Assembly (NCBI GenBank): GCA_002943765.1
Contig: PQWQ01000011.1
Coordinates: 124,001-188,000 of the forward strand
Length of the DNA stretch: 64,000 nucleotides
Source of the DNA: Psoroptes ovis
Taxonomy: Eukaryota; Arthropoda; Arachnida; Sarcoptiformes; Psoroptidae
Direction: 5' to 3'
Shown here: positions 10,532-24,072 of the stretch, piece after piece
Numbering within the stretch: position 1 is the stretch's first letter
Layout: every line of letters begins with the position of its first letter
Translations under genes and position numbers: made by a program
The notes under the pieces: model-generated
What the model saw: the letters and a program-made list of their open reading frames with translations, nothing else
The model's database searches: none
Told to the model about the DNA's origin: nothing

Positions 10532-13500
10532 TAATCAAATCTCTTTTCGAGGGTCTGAAAAGAAAAAATTTCAAATCAAAATACAAATTGAAAATTGAAA
10601 AACAAAAAAGAATTCTCAAGACGAAATTCTTCTCTCAAAAAAAGAATTTGTTTCTAATAAATATTTTATTCTGGACATGCTATGATTTTGTTGTTAAGCC
10701 TCTTGATCATGTTTAAACTTCATATATTTTGATGAGTTCGATGCATCGACTAGATCCAATGCACCATTAATCATGGATGCGACGAAATTATTTGGAAAAA
10801 TTTTTCTTAAAAATCACTGATCAACCACAAATTTGTGTTTAGTTTTTGTCTGTCATTGAATGATTGATTTTTGATTTTTTTTCATTCAAATTAATTGATG
10901 AATTTTTTTTCACTAATCGACAAAATTTTAATTATTTATCATGTACTCAGTCATTTATTTTATTCATTGAATGATTATTAAATTTTTACTTCTATCAATT
11001 TTGAACAAAAGTAACGAACAAATTTTTTAATTCATTTGTTGTTGTTGATTAGTTGAATAAGAATTGAAAAATTGAAAAGTAAAACTTGACTGAAAAATTG
11101 GTAAGTCTCTGGAGAAAAGTCACAGTCTAAGATAAAACTGGAGCAATTTTTCTTCAATTTTTTTCTCATTTACTTAATGGCAAACAAAAACTCAATGATC
11201 AAATGACAATTCTTATTTTCTATTTTTTTATTTGAAGGCAAATTTATTGAGTTCAAAATTTCGAAATATTCTCATTTTATTCAATGATCATAATAATGCG
11301 AATAATGATGATAATAATTCAATGCATAAACAATGGGAAACATTCTTACATGGAAAAAATGAAACAAAAATAAAATTAGGAATGAAATTTATTCTTTGAT
11401 GAATTAAGAAATATCTTTTTCTTATTGCTCCTATTTCACAATTCCATTTATAATGGATTCCAATGATATTTTTCATCATTATTTCATGTTGAAAGAGTTA
11501 TTTGATCAAAATGATCATCAAGAAAAAAACTTGAGATAAAATGATCTGGAAAAATATTTTCTGAATTATAGATATGTTTGTGTGTGTAAACACATATGAA
11601 ATATGTTCATACATCGAATTGAATTCGATTGAAAATTCATTTTCATTAATGAAAGTATATAAGAGTTTATGAAATTTTTGGATGAGAGATTTCGTAAAAG
11701 AAATTGCAGTAATAGAAAATTTTTTTGTTATTCTTTATTTTTTGTATTCACATTTCAGTATTTTTGAATTGAATTATCATTATAAAGATGGTGATGGTAA
11801 AAGTATATTTCCGTCATCATCATCATCATCTTCTTCATCAAATGATGATATTCTTAATATTTATTCCAGAATAAATTAACTTGAATATACTATTCAATTG
11901 TATCTATCAATATAAACAAACAAAATTAATTGAACAAACACAAAAATTTATTTATTCATTTATTCAAATATAATCTAAATGGTAGAGTATCTAAGCAAAC
12001 AAATTCGGGAAATGAAATTAATTTCATAATTCCTGTTTTTTTCCTTTGTATATGGGATTATAATTATAATTATAATGAATATTAATTATAAATAATCAAT
12101 TAATTTAGATGAATTCATTCATAAGAGAATAATACTGACCCTAATTCAAATTTCCAAAATAAAATGATCATATGATTTTAATAAATGAAATGATGCTCAT
12201 TATAATAATGATTTGTTCAAAGTAAATATGTGTACAATTAATTAAATACGATTAGATACTAACGATGAGAAACAATATAATTGATATATAAATATCCTAA
12301 ATATATGTCATGATATAAATTGAAAAAATTTTGACAATCCGAAATTGTGCCGAAAAAGAAAAAAAAATACCATAAAACCATCAAAAAACCGTAATAAAAT
12401 ATGGTGAAACCGAGATAAAAGAAGCCAAATGTAAAACCCATGAGAAAATGAAAAAAAAAAAAAAATAAAATGAAATTGATTCTTTTGCTATCATTATTAA
12501 ATAAAATTTAAGAATCGTATAAAATAAAAAATAAAATCATGCGGAAATTGAAAATTTTTTTCTTTTGGTTCAATTTTGATTCCATTCAATTCACATTTCG
12601 AATCGTTTCATTTATAAATGAATTCGAAATCAATAAGACATGACATGCTCCTTTACGATTTACGATCATACGGTTACGAGCTTAAAATTATGTGAAATGA
12701 ATTAAAATTTCTCATTCTAAATTATACTTTTAATATTCGATATATTTTCGATATATTCATTCGTTCATTTCTATTCACCAAATTTTGATATTCATTTCAT
12801 TAACTGACCTTCCTCAATTAATTGACATTGTATTTGTAATGCGATTCCTCGCAGTTTTATGGAAAAAATGAATCGAACCCAATAGGAAAAGTGAATATAT
12901 TGTTGAAATTTGCAAAAATTATCACGATTTATTGGAAATTCAGTGACAATTTTAGCAATGACGACAAATAAATTCAAATAATAAAGATGATGATTTAGAC
13001 AAATGCAATAAAAGATCGATCTGTATCGATTATAATGCATTTCAACATGAAATTGAATTTTTTTTTTTATATTAAATTTCTGCTTTTGAATCATATATAT
13101 TTGACAAGGTTATATGCGTTTTGTATATGAGTGAAATTAAGTTTAAATCATATCATGTGCAATTCGATAATCAAAAAATAGTCAATATTATGTGTTGAAA
13201 AGAATTGAATTACATTTGAATTTTGTTACATTTTGCAAAAATGTTTCAGGAAATTTCCATGACAAAAAATTTGGAACGATAATAATAATTGTAATTCCGT
13301 ATGAATAGACACCGAGATAAAAGGAAAAGATATGAATTTAAATCGAATTTTTTCACTTTCAAAAATTGAATTTATTTCAAAAAAATGAAATTGAATTTAT
13401 GATCAATGAAGCAATTGAAATAGCAATAATGTGAAAACTTACAGTAGTAATAAAATTGAAAATTTTATTGAAACTTTTTTTCTTCCTTCCATTCCTCATC

Positions 13501-16500
13501 ACCCGATTTATTTGACCAATAAAACCAAGAAAAATTGGGTCAATCCATTCAAAAACAAGGTTTAATTTTGATTAATAATAATCAATCAATATTATAAAAA
13601 ATGGCTTCATACAGACAAAATAATAAAATAAGCCAAATAATTTATCATATTTCAAATTCATTATTTTCTTCCTTCTTGTTTTTTAATAATTTATATGTCC
13701 AAAACATTAATTCACATGATCATCATTACTATAAGATCAAGTAAACATTAACAATATTAAAAACAACAATTTGTCAACGGATCGATATTATTATTGTTTC
13801 CATTATTTGATGTAAATAATGGCAAAAATTCTTTTCAATATACTTTTTCTTTCTTTTCTAGTTACTCTTTCAATTTGATATTCATAGCTTTATGTAAATA
13901 TTCATGGGCAACATCATGCTATTGTCGTAGCTATACGCACACATAGGCTTACAGCGATGAAATAATGTTTTAAAAGTTATAAAATTCATGAAAGTTGAAT
14001 CGATTTTTGTTTTTGTTTTATTTTTCAAGGCATAGCATTATTCATAACATCATTTATTAATATTATTTGTTTTGTCCACAAACATAGTCAACATATTTGG
14101 ATGGAAATTGAATTGTCTTTTCTTCTGCGGAAAAATGTAAAATTTTGTTTTCATTTGATGCCAAAAACAAACGAAAAAAATGAAAACAAAAAACAGTTTA
14201 ATTGATTGTCCACTAAAAATGCTTTACAGATGATGAACGATAAAAATTGTTACAAACAACCGAACAAACAAAAAATGATGAAAAAACCGATCTTGTATTT
14301 GATATAAATACTGTCAAACAACAATAATTATGTGTTATAATATTCAGATGATAATAATCTTTGTGTAGGCAGCTATCATGAATTAATGCGGGGCAGCCAA
14401 CATTACAGCCTTCACACATGCATATTTCAGGGCTAAAAAAATGAAAATAAAAAAAAAATTGAACACACAAATAAGCCAAATGATATTTACACTTCTATGA
14501 TTTTAACACATAACCGAATTAATAACGGAATTTATATGACATTTCTATGTGAAAAAAAACGAAAAACAAAATTCCAACATGGAAATTTATAGAAATATTA
14601 GCAAAATCAGAGAGAAAATCATGCAAAATTGTAATTTATTAATCTACTTTTTGAATATGCAAAAAATTATCAGAAATCATTAGCAAAAAAATGAAAAAAT
14701 AATTTGTAAAAATACCAACTCTGGTAAATTATTATTGGTAATAAGCATCCATTCAATTTCATAGTTCTAGTCAGTCGAAGGAAAAAAAGTAGCAAAAGAG
14801 TCTTATTTGTTTATTTATTTTCAATTTGACAAAAATAAAAACAAATTCACTCTGTGTAAAACACAACATAATCCCACTGGTTTGAAATTTGAAAACAAAA
14901 ATGATTTTCAGTTAAATACTGAGTAAAAACACAGCAGCAAGAGATTAAATTTTCTTTATTTTATTGGAATCAATAAAATAATAATAAAAAAGTTGATTCG
15001 AAAAAATTTTGAAGAAATTGTTTATTTTTCGAACAATGTCAATTCTCATAAATTCTCTCCATTTTTCAATGATCTAACTGAATAAGATTGAAAAGAAATA
15101 AGCGATTTCGAAATAAAATATTCAGGTGTTAAATGCTCATTTTTTCGAGTTGTCCAAAAAGTTTTGACTGATTTTCAAACTGTATTTCTATTGATTCAAT
15201 AGGCATGAATTTATTGGACAATTCCAAATATTTATTCAGATTTTGACTGAAATTTTCAAATAAAAAACAATTTTGTCACTAAAGCAGTGAATATTATTCA
15301 AATCGTGCTAAAACAATGGATAGATATGAATTTGATTTGAAATCATTTCAGTTTTTCCGTTGAAAAAGAAAAGTAAAATTCGTAGAAATTTGTGGTTCAT
15401 TCAGATTTTTTTTTTGTTTTTAATTTATTTTTTCAAATATTTTTTCTAATGAAAAATTTTTTTCCTTTCCCTGAATTTCAATGGAAAATTTTTTAAATGA
15501 TTCATTCATTGTTTTTTCATTCATTATCTTATTCTCGAATGATTCAATCGAAAACAAAAAAATTCCATTGAAATTTTTTCACCGAAAAAAAAATCATTAA
15601 ATGTTTTGTTCTTTTGTATAAATGAATTTAAATTCTGTCGTTTGTGTTTCATGTTTTTTTTGTCTTCATTGACCTTAAACATGTGGATGAAAATTTTTGT
15701 TAAAAACACACATTTGTACTGGGAAAAATTTGCTGTAAACAACAATATTCCGATGAAAATGTGATGAGCAAAATCATTTCATTATGATACTGAAACAAAA
15801 ACAGCAGCGGCAACAACAACCAACATGATATAATATAGAAACAATTTGACATAATGATGAATGTATGCTGTATACAGTGTTTCATATGCATATTTGCATA
15901 TCTATTTGTACATTTATTTTTAGTCGAAAATATTTGAAAATATTTTTGTTTTGATTAGATTTTAATTTTATCATGAAATCAAATGTGAACCGAAAAAATA
16001 AATAGAAATAAATTTTTTCCATTAAAATATTTCATCTATTAATTTATGTTTCCAAATATTTCTACGAAAATAGATACAATTTTGCTTCAAATATTTTAAA
16101 TATTCAGTTATTGATAGTTATTCATTATTGAAATTTATTTGCTCAAAATTTTCACTCAAAGTTATTTATTCATCAATTTATTTTAATCATTTAAAAGTAA
16201 ATTCACTAAATTTTTTTTTCTATTTTTTTAAAAAATAAATTTAGGCAATTTACATGTTATTATTGGCATCACCGTCATTATTTCTATATCAACACCATCG
16301 CCACCATCATCACCACAAAAGTTGAAATATTGTCTCGTCTTTATCTGCACTTTCGTATTTCAAATTCAATTCGTCAATTATTTAATGTTATTTTTTTCCG
16401 AAAAAATTTTTCCCAAGAGTCGAATTATAATTTTGAAAAATTTTCATTCATTCCATTTATAACTAAAAATAGCAGAATTTTTTTTCTCTTTCTCGTTTAA

Positions 16501-16902
16501 TAAAAGTAAATTAATCAAAAATGAATGAATAAATAAATAATAATAATAATCATAACATTCATAACGACAATGGCAACAGCCTTGATTATGACGCCATAAA
16601 GGTTTATTATTATGTATGTATGTATGAATGCAGAAAATGTTAATAATAATCAATATTTAAATATATTGATTAAATGTTTTTCGCCATTGTGTACATATGA
16701 AAATTTTGTTTAATAATTTTGCCGAATATAACAATCAGAACTAAATACACACAAAAAAAAATTCAATCAATTGTGAGTGTATGTTCATTATTGTTATTAT
16801 AATTATGATAATTACACAAAAAAAAAATCATACATACAAACATATAAAATATTGATGTAAAGTTTTCATTAAAAAATAATAAAAAAATAACAATAAAATA
16901 TA
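10532..16902. other. intergenic DNA upstream of the H1-type receptor gene
   Basis: AT-rich with only chance-like ORFs. A 72-bp inverted-repeat mini-element lies at 15150-15221. The promoter and 5' UTR of the receptor gene at 16903 must lie here or further upstream, but no TATA box, initiator or 5' splice site could be distinguished from background. A small cysteine-containing frame on the - strand near 14213-14479 is unconvincing. Confidence 0.5.
15150..15221. mobile_element. 72-bp mini inverted-repeat element, copy A
   Basis: Starts TTGTCCAAAAAG and ends TTATTGGACAA, an imperfect terminal inverted repeat. It aligns without gaps, and with the same 72-bp length, to 30762-30833; both share a CTGATTTT block about 20 bases in. 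The TTGTCC ends resemble mariner termini. No coding capacity. The flanks show no clear TA duplication. Confidence 0.5.
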
Positions 16903-17148
16903 ATGGGCGTATTACCTGCATCAGTACGTCCAATTGGTCCAATGATTAATCATTCTGGACATTATATAATTGGAAATCGTTCATCATTATCATTATTATC
17001 ATTTAATATTTCAACATTTAATGATTTCATTGATAATTTACCATTTTTAATACCATTAAGTATTGTATTATTAACATTATCATTATTAACATTTTTCGGT
17101 AATGCAATGGTTGTACATGCTATTCGTACTGAACGAAAACTTCATACG
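16903..17148 (+). CDS. histamine H1-type GPCR, exon 1 (N-terminus, TM1)
   Basis: The first exon encodes 82 residues and ends exactly on a codon (phase 0) at the donor ACG|GTAAGT. The ATG at 16903 is chosen because it gives a plausible extracellular N-terminus of about 45 residues with three N-glycosylation sequons (NHS, NRS, NIS) ahead of a hydrophobic TM1 containing GNAMVV, the conserved GN motif. There is no signal peptide, as usual for aminergic receptors. Together with the exons at 19690, 32341, ~34930, 46837 and 48428 it forms one receptor predicted at about 1,733 aa. A further non-coding 5' exon is possible. Confidence 0.85.
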
Positions 17149-19689
17149 GTAAGTGATTTTTCCATTTTTTTTTTTTTTCTTGTTTTGATATTTAAATATT
17201 GTTTATTTATTCATTTTATGTTTTTATATTCACATTTATATCCAAAAAAAAAATTTGTTCATCTATTTTTATTTTATGTTTGTTTATTCACTGAATTTTT
17301 TTTATTTTTTTTGGCTGCATTTATTTTCATAGTGAACATATTCCATTAAATGCAGAGCATTTAACGAAATTGTTGGTGAATTAATGATAAAAATTTATTT
17401 GGAAAAAAAAATGAAAAATTTATGATAATTTCAACGATAATAACCAAAATATTTTCTGCCTAATTTATAATGATAATTTGTTATAATAAATATGCTTTAA
17501 AATTGCGCATGAAAAAATTATTTTGATGTTTATATATGGAATTTGTTCATTCCTAATAATAATACTAGCCAGAAAAAAAGATTATCAAATACAAATTAGT
17601 ATAGAATATAATCATCAAATCAAATTAATCGATTCACTACTGTTGTCTTTGACCAAAAAAAAAAATTTTATCATAACCAAAAATCTTTAATTCTTGATTT
17701 TAATCACGAATCGCTCAATGAAAGGATGAAAAAAGAAATGAAATGAAAATTCTAAATTCCATTCAATTTTATTGTTGAATTAAAAAGAAAATAGTAATTT
17801 TAATGGAATCGCATTTATTTTGGGCATTTATTTCATCTTCACTATATTGAATTTATTCATTTCAACTCTTTCGCACATCGAAAAAACGATATTGAAAATA
17901 TTTTCTAATGACAGGAAAATAAAATAAAATGTCTGAAAGGGATAAACATTTACGAAATTTTCACAAACAAACTGTACACATTAAGCATAAAAATTTGTTG
18001 ATTATTGAAAGGATAAAATAGAATAAAATACTTGGAACCAAAATTTAAGTGAAAATGAAATAAAGATTTAGACATTTCACAAATACATCTGCTCACACAA
18101 ATAGGCAAATAAATAGTATTATTTTTGGGATTAAAATCAAAATCAGCAGCAAATCAACTGAGAAAAAAATAGTGAGTGAGAAAAATGATTGAAATAGAAT
18201 CATATGACTGAATATCAAGTCAAATATGCACTGAAAAATATGAACCAAATGAAATAATGAAATCACTATGTATTTTTTTCTATTAAGCAAATAAATATAA
18301 AAATAATAATAATTATTATTATTATTACCATTATCATTATTTATTTTATTTTATTACGAGTAAATCACCAAATATCCCAATGAATCCTTACGAATCATTC
18401 CCTTAATAATTTTGGTAAATCAATAATGAAAATAATAATGATAATGCACTCACCCACAAACACACAAACAGTCATTATTTGGTAAATATTAATGAAAAAA
18501 TGTCCTCATCGAAATGATATTGAAGTGAATGGATATGAAAGAAAGAGAAAAGAAAAATACATCTCAACTTCATAAGTTTTCATATTTTTATCCTTAGCAC
18601 AGATCTTTGAATTTCAAAAAAAAAAAAAAAAAAAATTAATACGTTGAATATATGAAGAATTTGTGTGTATGAAAAAATTTACTTTGTCACCATTATATAA
18701 GTTAAAATGAGAAAAAAGGAGGAAAATCCTTTGTTGAATCGAGAAAATGACATCAATGAAGATTTTATATGTAAACACTATCATTTCTTAGCATCATCAT
18801 TGTTGACAGCATTCTTAAATAAACATTGAAAAGCCAAAAAAGAATAAAAAAATGATGGAAAATTAATAACAAATAATTAAATACAATAGAATTCCATATC
18901 CAGAATCGGACATAGTTTGAAAAGTTTAATAAATTTTTCTCCAGAAATTCTTTTGTATTTTTAAATTTTCGATTTATTTTAAATCATTGAATGTGAAGCA
19001 ATAAATACGAAAATACATGAATGATGCATTAAATAATAATGTCCAATGTTGAAATAAGTTTGTGAATGAAGTATGATATGATATATTTGAAATGATATGA
19101 AATAAGATGCTAAATAAATTTACAAAAGCATAATACTGAGGACTATCCATGGATAAATTTCATCATTTTTTTTCCGGGCTCCAAAAATTATCTTCTTTTC
19201 TCCATCATCATCAACTACATAAATATCAATGTACAATGTCAATATACACATTTCTAGTGTTAGTATAAGATGGCAGGATAATAAAAGAATCCATTGAATT
19301 TGATTCAATTTTTCTTTGAAATATTTTATTTATCGATAACTACGCATTGAATAAAAATAAATAATATCCAACTAAAGTGTATTTATCATAAATTTCCATG
19401 GTCAATTTTAAGTTTACCCAGAATCTAGTTACTGTAGAAGTATTAAAAGAACGAAAAAAAAACCTGTCAAAAATCACTTTTTACATTTTCTGATTTGCTT
19501 TTTACAGAAAAAATTCCGGGGAAATTTTTTTTCTTTTGTTAAAATTTATGTGTTTTTTCCCATTCATTTTGATATTCTCTTTTTACTACATTTTGATAAT
19601 CTTGATAAATGTCTGATTGAAAATAATTATATCATTCATTTATTTTATTTCATTTTTCTCTTTTTTTCCGATCGAACATTAATACTTAG
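17149..19689 (+). other. intron 1 of the H1-type receptor gene
   Basis: GTAAGT donor at 17149 and CTTAG acceptor ending at 19689, phase 0. The read-through frame after 17148 becomes a T-rich low-complexity stretch ending at 17349, which supports the donor call. A pure 20-A run lies at 18616-18635. Nothing else was recognised. Confidence 0.75.
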
Positions 19690-19999
19690 GTATCCAATAT
19701 GTTTATATTAAGTTTAGCCATCGCTGATCTAATTGTTGGATTAGTTGTTATGCCATTATCATCGACATATGTTATATTTGGTGATTGGATATTAGGTATA
19801 TTTGTATGTCAATTATGGTTAGTAATTGATTATACTGCATCGACTGCATCGATATTTAATCTATTGATATTATCATTGGATCGTTATTGGTCGATACGAT
19901 CACCATTAAAATATTTATGTAAACGTACGAAAAAAAGAGCATTAGCAATGATCGGTATTGTATGGATGATTTCGGCATTATGGACAATTCCAATTATCG
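19690..19999 (+). CDS. histamine H1-type GPCR, exon 2 (TM2-TM4)
   Basis: 310 nt, phase 0 in and phase 1 out (ATC G|GTATGT). It encodes residues 83-185. TM2 has LSLAIADLIVG; TM3 starts after C122, the conserved disulfide cysteine, and carries D129 in DYTASTASIF, the amine-binding Asp3.32 of aminergic receptors. DRY is at 146-148, followed by SPLKYL, KRTKKRA and a TM4 with the conserved Trp. DYxASTASIF, a Y[LK]KRTK-like loop 2 and IPI[IL]GW are shared with vertebrate H1 receptors more closely than with muscarinic or dopamine receptors; this is a judgement from motif memory, not from an alignment. Confidence 0.93.
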
Positions 20000-22900
20000 G
20001 TATGTGTTCGAATTCGTTTAATTTATTTTCATTTCAAATAATTACATTCAATTTTAAATCATTGAAATTTCCCCAATTTTTCGTTGAAAATTTTTTTGAT
20101 TTGTATTGAAACATATATCATCAAGTTACATTGTAAATGATTGAGTGCAAATGTGTGTTCGAATTATAAATCGAATAATTAATACTGATAATGATAATTT
20201 TACATTGAAATTTCAACGAAAAAGAGAGAAAAAGAAAAAAAATTTATTTAAAAGTTTTAATTTTTATTTTTCACCAGAAAAAAAATTAATTGAAATTAAT
20301 GATTATAACGATAAATGATGATGATGATGATTAAATCTGCTGTTGTTTGTATTTGCTTTGATGGTAATTAATTCTGTTATCTGTTTAATTTTAAAGCAAA
20401 ATTTTTGTTTTTTTTTTTGCGAGTAAAAAAATTATTTGGAAATGGAAAATTTTTGAACAAATTTTTTTTCAAACAAATTATGTGTGTGTATTATAAGTAG
20501 AATTATAAATGATTTTTCTCGTTTCGTTTCTCTAAATCTGATAAATTTTCCAAAATTTCCAGTTTTGCCATTTGCAATCCTTTTTTTTTTGCAAAACTTT
20601 GATTTTTTTTTGTCCGAAAAGAATTTTTTCTTTTTTTCAAACAATATTATTCATTTAACTAATTATAATTAGTGATTTTTTAGTTATGATTCAAAATCAT
20701 TATAAATGAATTCAAAGAAATTATATGGGAATATCTATCCAATTTCTGAGAGTTATTTTCGATCAATTTCATTCTGAAATCCACACACAATATTTTTGTT
20801 TGTCCTTATCAAGAAACTATTGTTTTCAATATTCACAATAATTTCCATATTTCTCAGAATTTCTTGGAAATAATCTAAGAATCTTGTGTTTGCATATCCG
20901 ATGGGGAAACGAATTCTCATTTTTCTTTCTTTGTTGACAGTCAAATAAGAAAAAATTCTCTAGTGAAAACTTGATTAAAATTTGCTTTTCTACAATTTGC
21001 TAGAATTTGCCGAACGCCATCAAGTATGGACCCTATCAAAGGGTCTGCATGCATTCATGTGATGAAAAGATGATTTTTTTCATTTTTTCTTTTTCTTCGA
21101 TCAAAAAACAATGAATTTCATTTCATTTTCATCATCATTATTATTATCATTATTAAAATTGATCCAATGACAAAATAATAATGATTTTTCAAACTTTTTT
21201 TTTTGTTTTATTGTTATTATTTTTTTTGCGGTCGTATATATTGACATCATCATCGTCATCAACATCATTATATCGTATGATTGAAAAAAAATTATCATCA
21301 TCAAATTTAACTTAGCGATCGAGAAATGAAGAAATCATTATTTTTTTTCTATAAAAATAAATAATAATGATAATGAAGTAACGATTGATAATAAATCTTT
21401 CTTTTTTTCTTGGAAATGATCTCTTATAGAAATAATGATGAGATTTCAATGTTTCTTATTTATTTCTTATAGTTATTCGCTTCAATTTGTTTTCAAATTG
21501 TTTCCAATCAAAATTTTCTTAGTTTTTTTTTTGGTGAATTTTCCATTTTGATCGGCGGCTACACCAATCTATAAATTGGAAATGGCGTAGATTTGCCCTA
21601 AAATTTCGGACAATTTATCAAAAGGAAATTTCTTTTCCTTCAAAAAAAAAAAAAAAAAAAAAAAATTTGGCAAATATTCATTTCTAATGATGATGATATG
21701 AAAAAAAAGTGGAGAGAAGAAATTGGAAATTTCATTTCATTTCATTGAAAAATTTTTTTTCTTTCTTTGTCCAAAATCCAATGTATTCAATTCAGTTTTT
21801 AAATTTCTTCTTTTGAACTAAATGCAATGAACATATCATTGAAGAAAATGATTGAATAAAAAGAATTTGATATTCGATAATAGAAATTTTCTCGATTTTT
21901 TTGAAAAAAAGGATCATTTCTATAAATATTTTATTCGCTATCAAATAGTTTTGATTTATGAAATTTCTTTTTGTTTCAAATAATTGTCATCAATGAAAGA
22001 ATTGAAATCCATTGTCTAATTATTTTGAGTTTTTTGCTTCAATCCATTGTTTCGAAATTCACCCCGAATGCTTATAATAATTAAAATATTCCTTTATATT
22101 AATTGTCTTTCATTGTAATCATAATGAATTTTTCATTTTCCTTTTTGGTATCGCATATTTTGTATCATTTATCTATTTTCAATCAAACTCATTCATTTGA
22201 ATCCAATTCATAAATTATTAAAATAATGAATGCCAGAATCAAAATTAAAAAGGCCAATTGCTTTGACTAAGAAGCCAGAGATAGAAGAGAAAAAGATAGA
22301 TAATTATTGAAATCAATGTTGCAATACTTGAATTTATTTTCCAGAGAAAAATGCATGTTTTCACTCTAAATTAGGGAAAAGCAACAAAAAAAAGTTGTCC
22401 ATTTCGATTCCCTTTCGTTATTTTATTTTGATTTTCTGCCAAGCGTCCCCTCATTATTCGATTTTTCAGTGCAAACTAACGAAACTTGTACCCACTATTA
22501 GACCGAATATGAAATGTAGAAAAATTTGAAGAAAACAACATCATTATTTTGTCAAAAAATTTTTTCTCGAACATAAATGATGAATTGAAAGATGAATGAA
22601 TGACTAGAAATTATGTTAGTGAAAATTTCTATTTTTCTCCCCATTTCTGGTTCATAATTTGTGAATGAAAATTCATATCGACATTGAATCATCATTCATC
22701 AACAAAGATGATTTCATCTTTTATATCATTATTATTGTCATAATTCAATGATTAGACATGTGTAGACATGATAGATAGAAAGATGAATGAACAATTGTCG
22801 AAATTTAAGAAATTGAAAAATGTGAAAAAAAAGAAAGAAAACGAAAAAAAAATTTTTTTGATAAATGATTTCATTTTTCCGCTTTTAATTCAGTGAAATA

Positions 22901-23003
22901 ATGATTATAAACAAGCAAATAGCAGTCGTAATAGTAACAACAACAACAATAAAAATAATCACAACATTAGCACGACATTTTTAATTTACTCGTTATAATA
23001 ATA

Positions 23004-24072
23004 TTAGGTTGGTGGAAAAGTAATCTATTATTTTTATACGAACTTCAAGACTTGATTTAACATACTTAGGATTCTCCGATTTTGATCAAACAAGCACCGA
23101 TCTGTTCGATGATTTGTAGCCATTTTGAAGGTAACTTCATAATAGCCCTATTGTAGAAGCCTGGGTCCCTATTTGTAAAAAACTCCTGGACTCGATTTTC
23201 ACAATCGTTCCTAGATTCGAATTTTTCACCATCAAAGAAATGTTGCAATCCGACTAAAACATGATAAACGCTTAGTGACAAGTCCGGACTGTGTTGTGGA
23301 TACAGTGGAACCTCCCAATCAGGCCCCCTAAATTTCCGGCGAGTCATCAAAGATGCATGTTACCTAGCGATGTTTTGAAGGAATGCGACACCGTTCTTTT
23401 TGGCCGTTTCTGGTCGATCGCTATCGTCAAACGGTCCAGTTATTGACAGTAGAGATCAGAATTGAGCGTTTGGACCATATGGAACAAATTAATAATGGAT
23501 AATCAGCTTCTAGTCCCAGCAAATGAAAATCATGTTTTTTCAATCTAAATGGTTAGACACCCGAACATGGACCTTTTTTAGGATTTTGCTTCGTGAAAAT
23601 GGTTTGAAACTTTTTCATGGTCAATCTTCAGTTCCTGGACTATGTCACGACTGATGACATGCCGGTCTACTTCGATCGGTTCCACGATTCTATCGACATT
23701 TTCAAGGGTCGATCGGTCTGACCTTTGACATCGAAAATTTCTGAACAGAATCGACGAAACCAAAATAGCGCATAATGGGTTGATACAGTATAAACATCAT
23801 CCATAATTTCAGCCGCCTAGCTTGCGTTTACGGCTTTGTCCAAGAAAAAATGTAAAATGTGCCCAATTTTTTCTTTGCTTACTTTCATCTTTGACCCGCT
23901 GTATCTCACGACCTAGTGAGCCTAGCAAAAAACAACAAACAAATTTTTGTACAGCAAGATATCACCTTTCCAACGAGCCTAATTTCGAAATTATCAGATG
24001 GATACTTTTTGAGATATTCCTCATCAAAGCCATCTAATGAAAAAATAATAGATTACTTTTCCACCAACCTAA
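23004..24072 (-). mobile_element. defective mariner transposon with perfect 32-bp terminal inverted repeats
   Basis: The 1,069-bp element is flanked by TA on both sides (23002-23003 and 24073-24074). The first 32 bases (23004-23035), beginning TTAGGTTGGTGGAAAAGTAA, are exactly complementary to the last 32 (24041-24072). Transposase remnants run on the - strand. It is shorter than the usual ~1.3 kb and has stops and frameshifts, so it cannot encode its own transposase. Ends this intact next to a ruined gene suggest it was mobilised in trans after the gene decayed, or that the ends are still constrained. Confidence 0.95.
23066..23763 (-). pseudogene. mariner transposase remnant
   Basis: Two readable blocks. 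The 5' block (23763-23578) contains the helix-turn-helix region with VDRHVISRDIVQELKIDH, typical of mariner N-terminal DNA-binding domains. The 3' block (23350-23066) has WEVPLYPQHSPDLSLSVYH, corresponding to the family motif around SPDLxPSDYH; here the third catalytic Asp is a Val. The region around the second catalytic Asp is interrupted by a stop, and the central part with the first Asp is not recognisable. The gene is dead on several counts. Confidence 0.9.

Noticed and set aside
14213..14479. Cysteine-containing - strand frame (EICMCEGCNVGCPA), preceded by an acceptor-like T-rich AG
   Set aside because: No recognised cysteine framework, no partner exon and no supporting start; left as noise.
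18616..21665. Long A runs (20 at 18616-18635, 24 at 21642-21665) considered as retroposon tails
   Set aside because: No LINE or SINE body, target duplication or gene-like sequence adjoins them.
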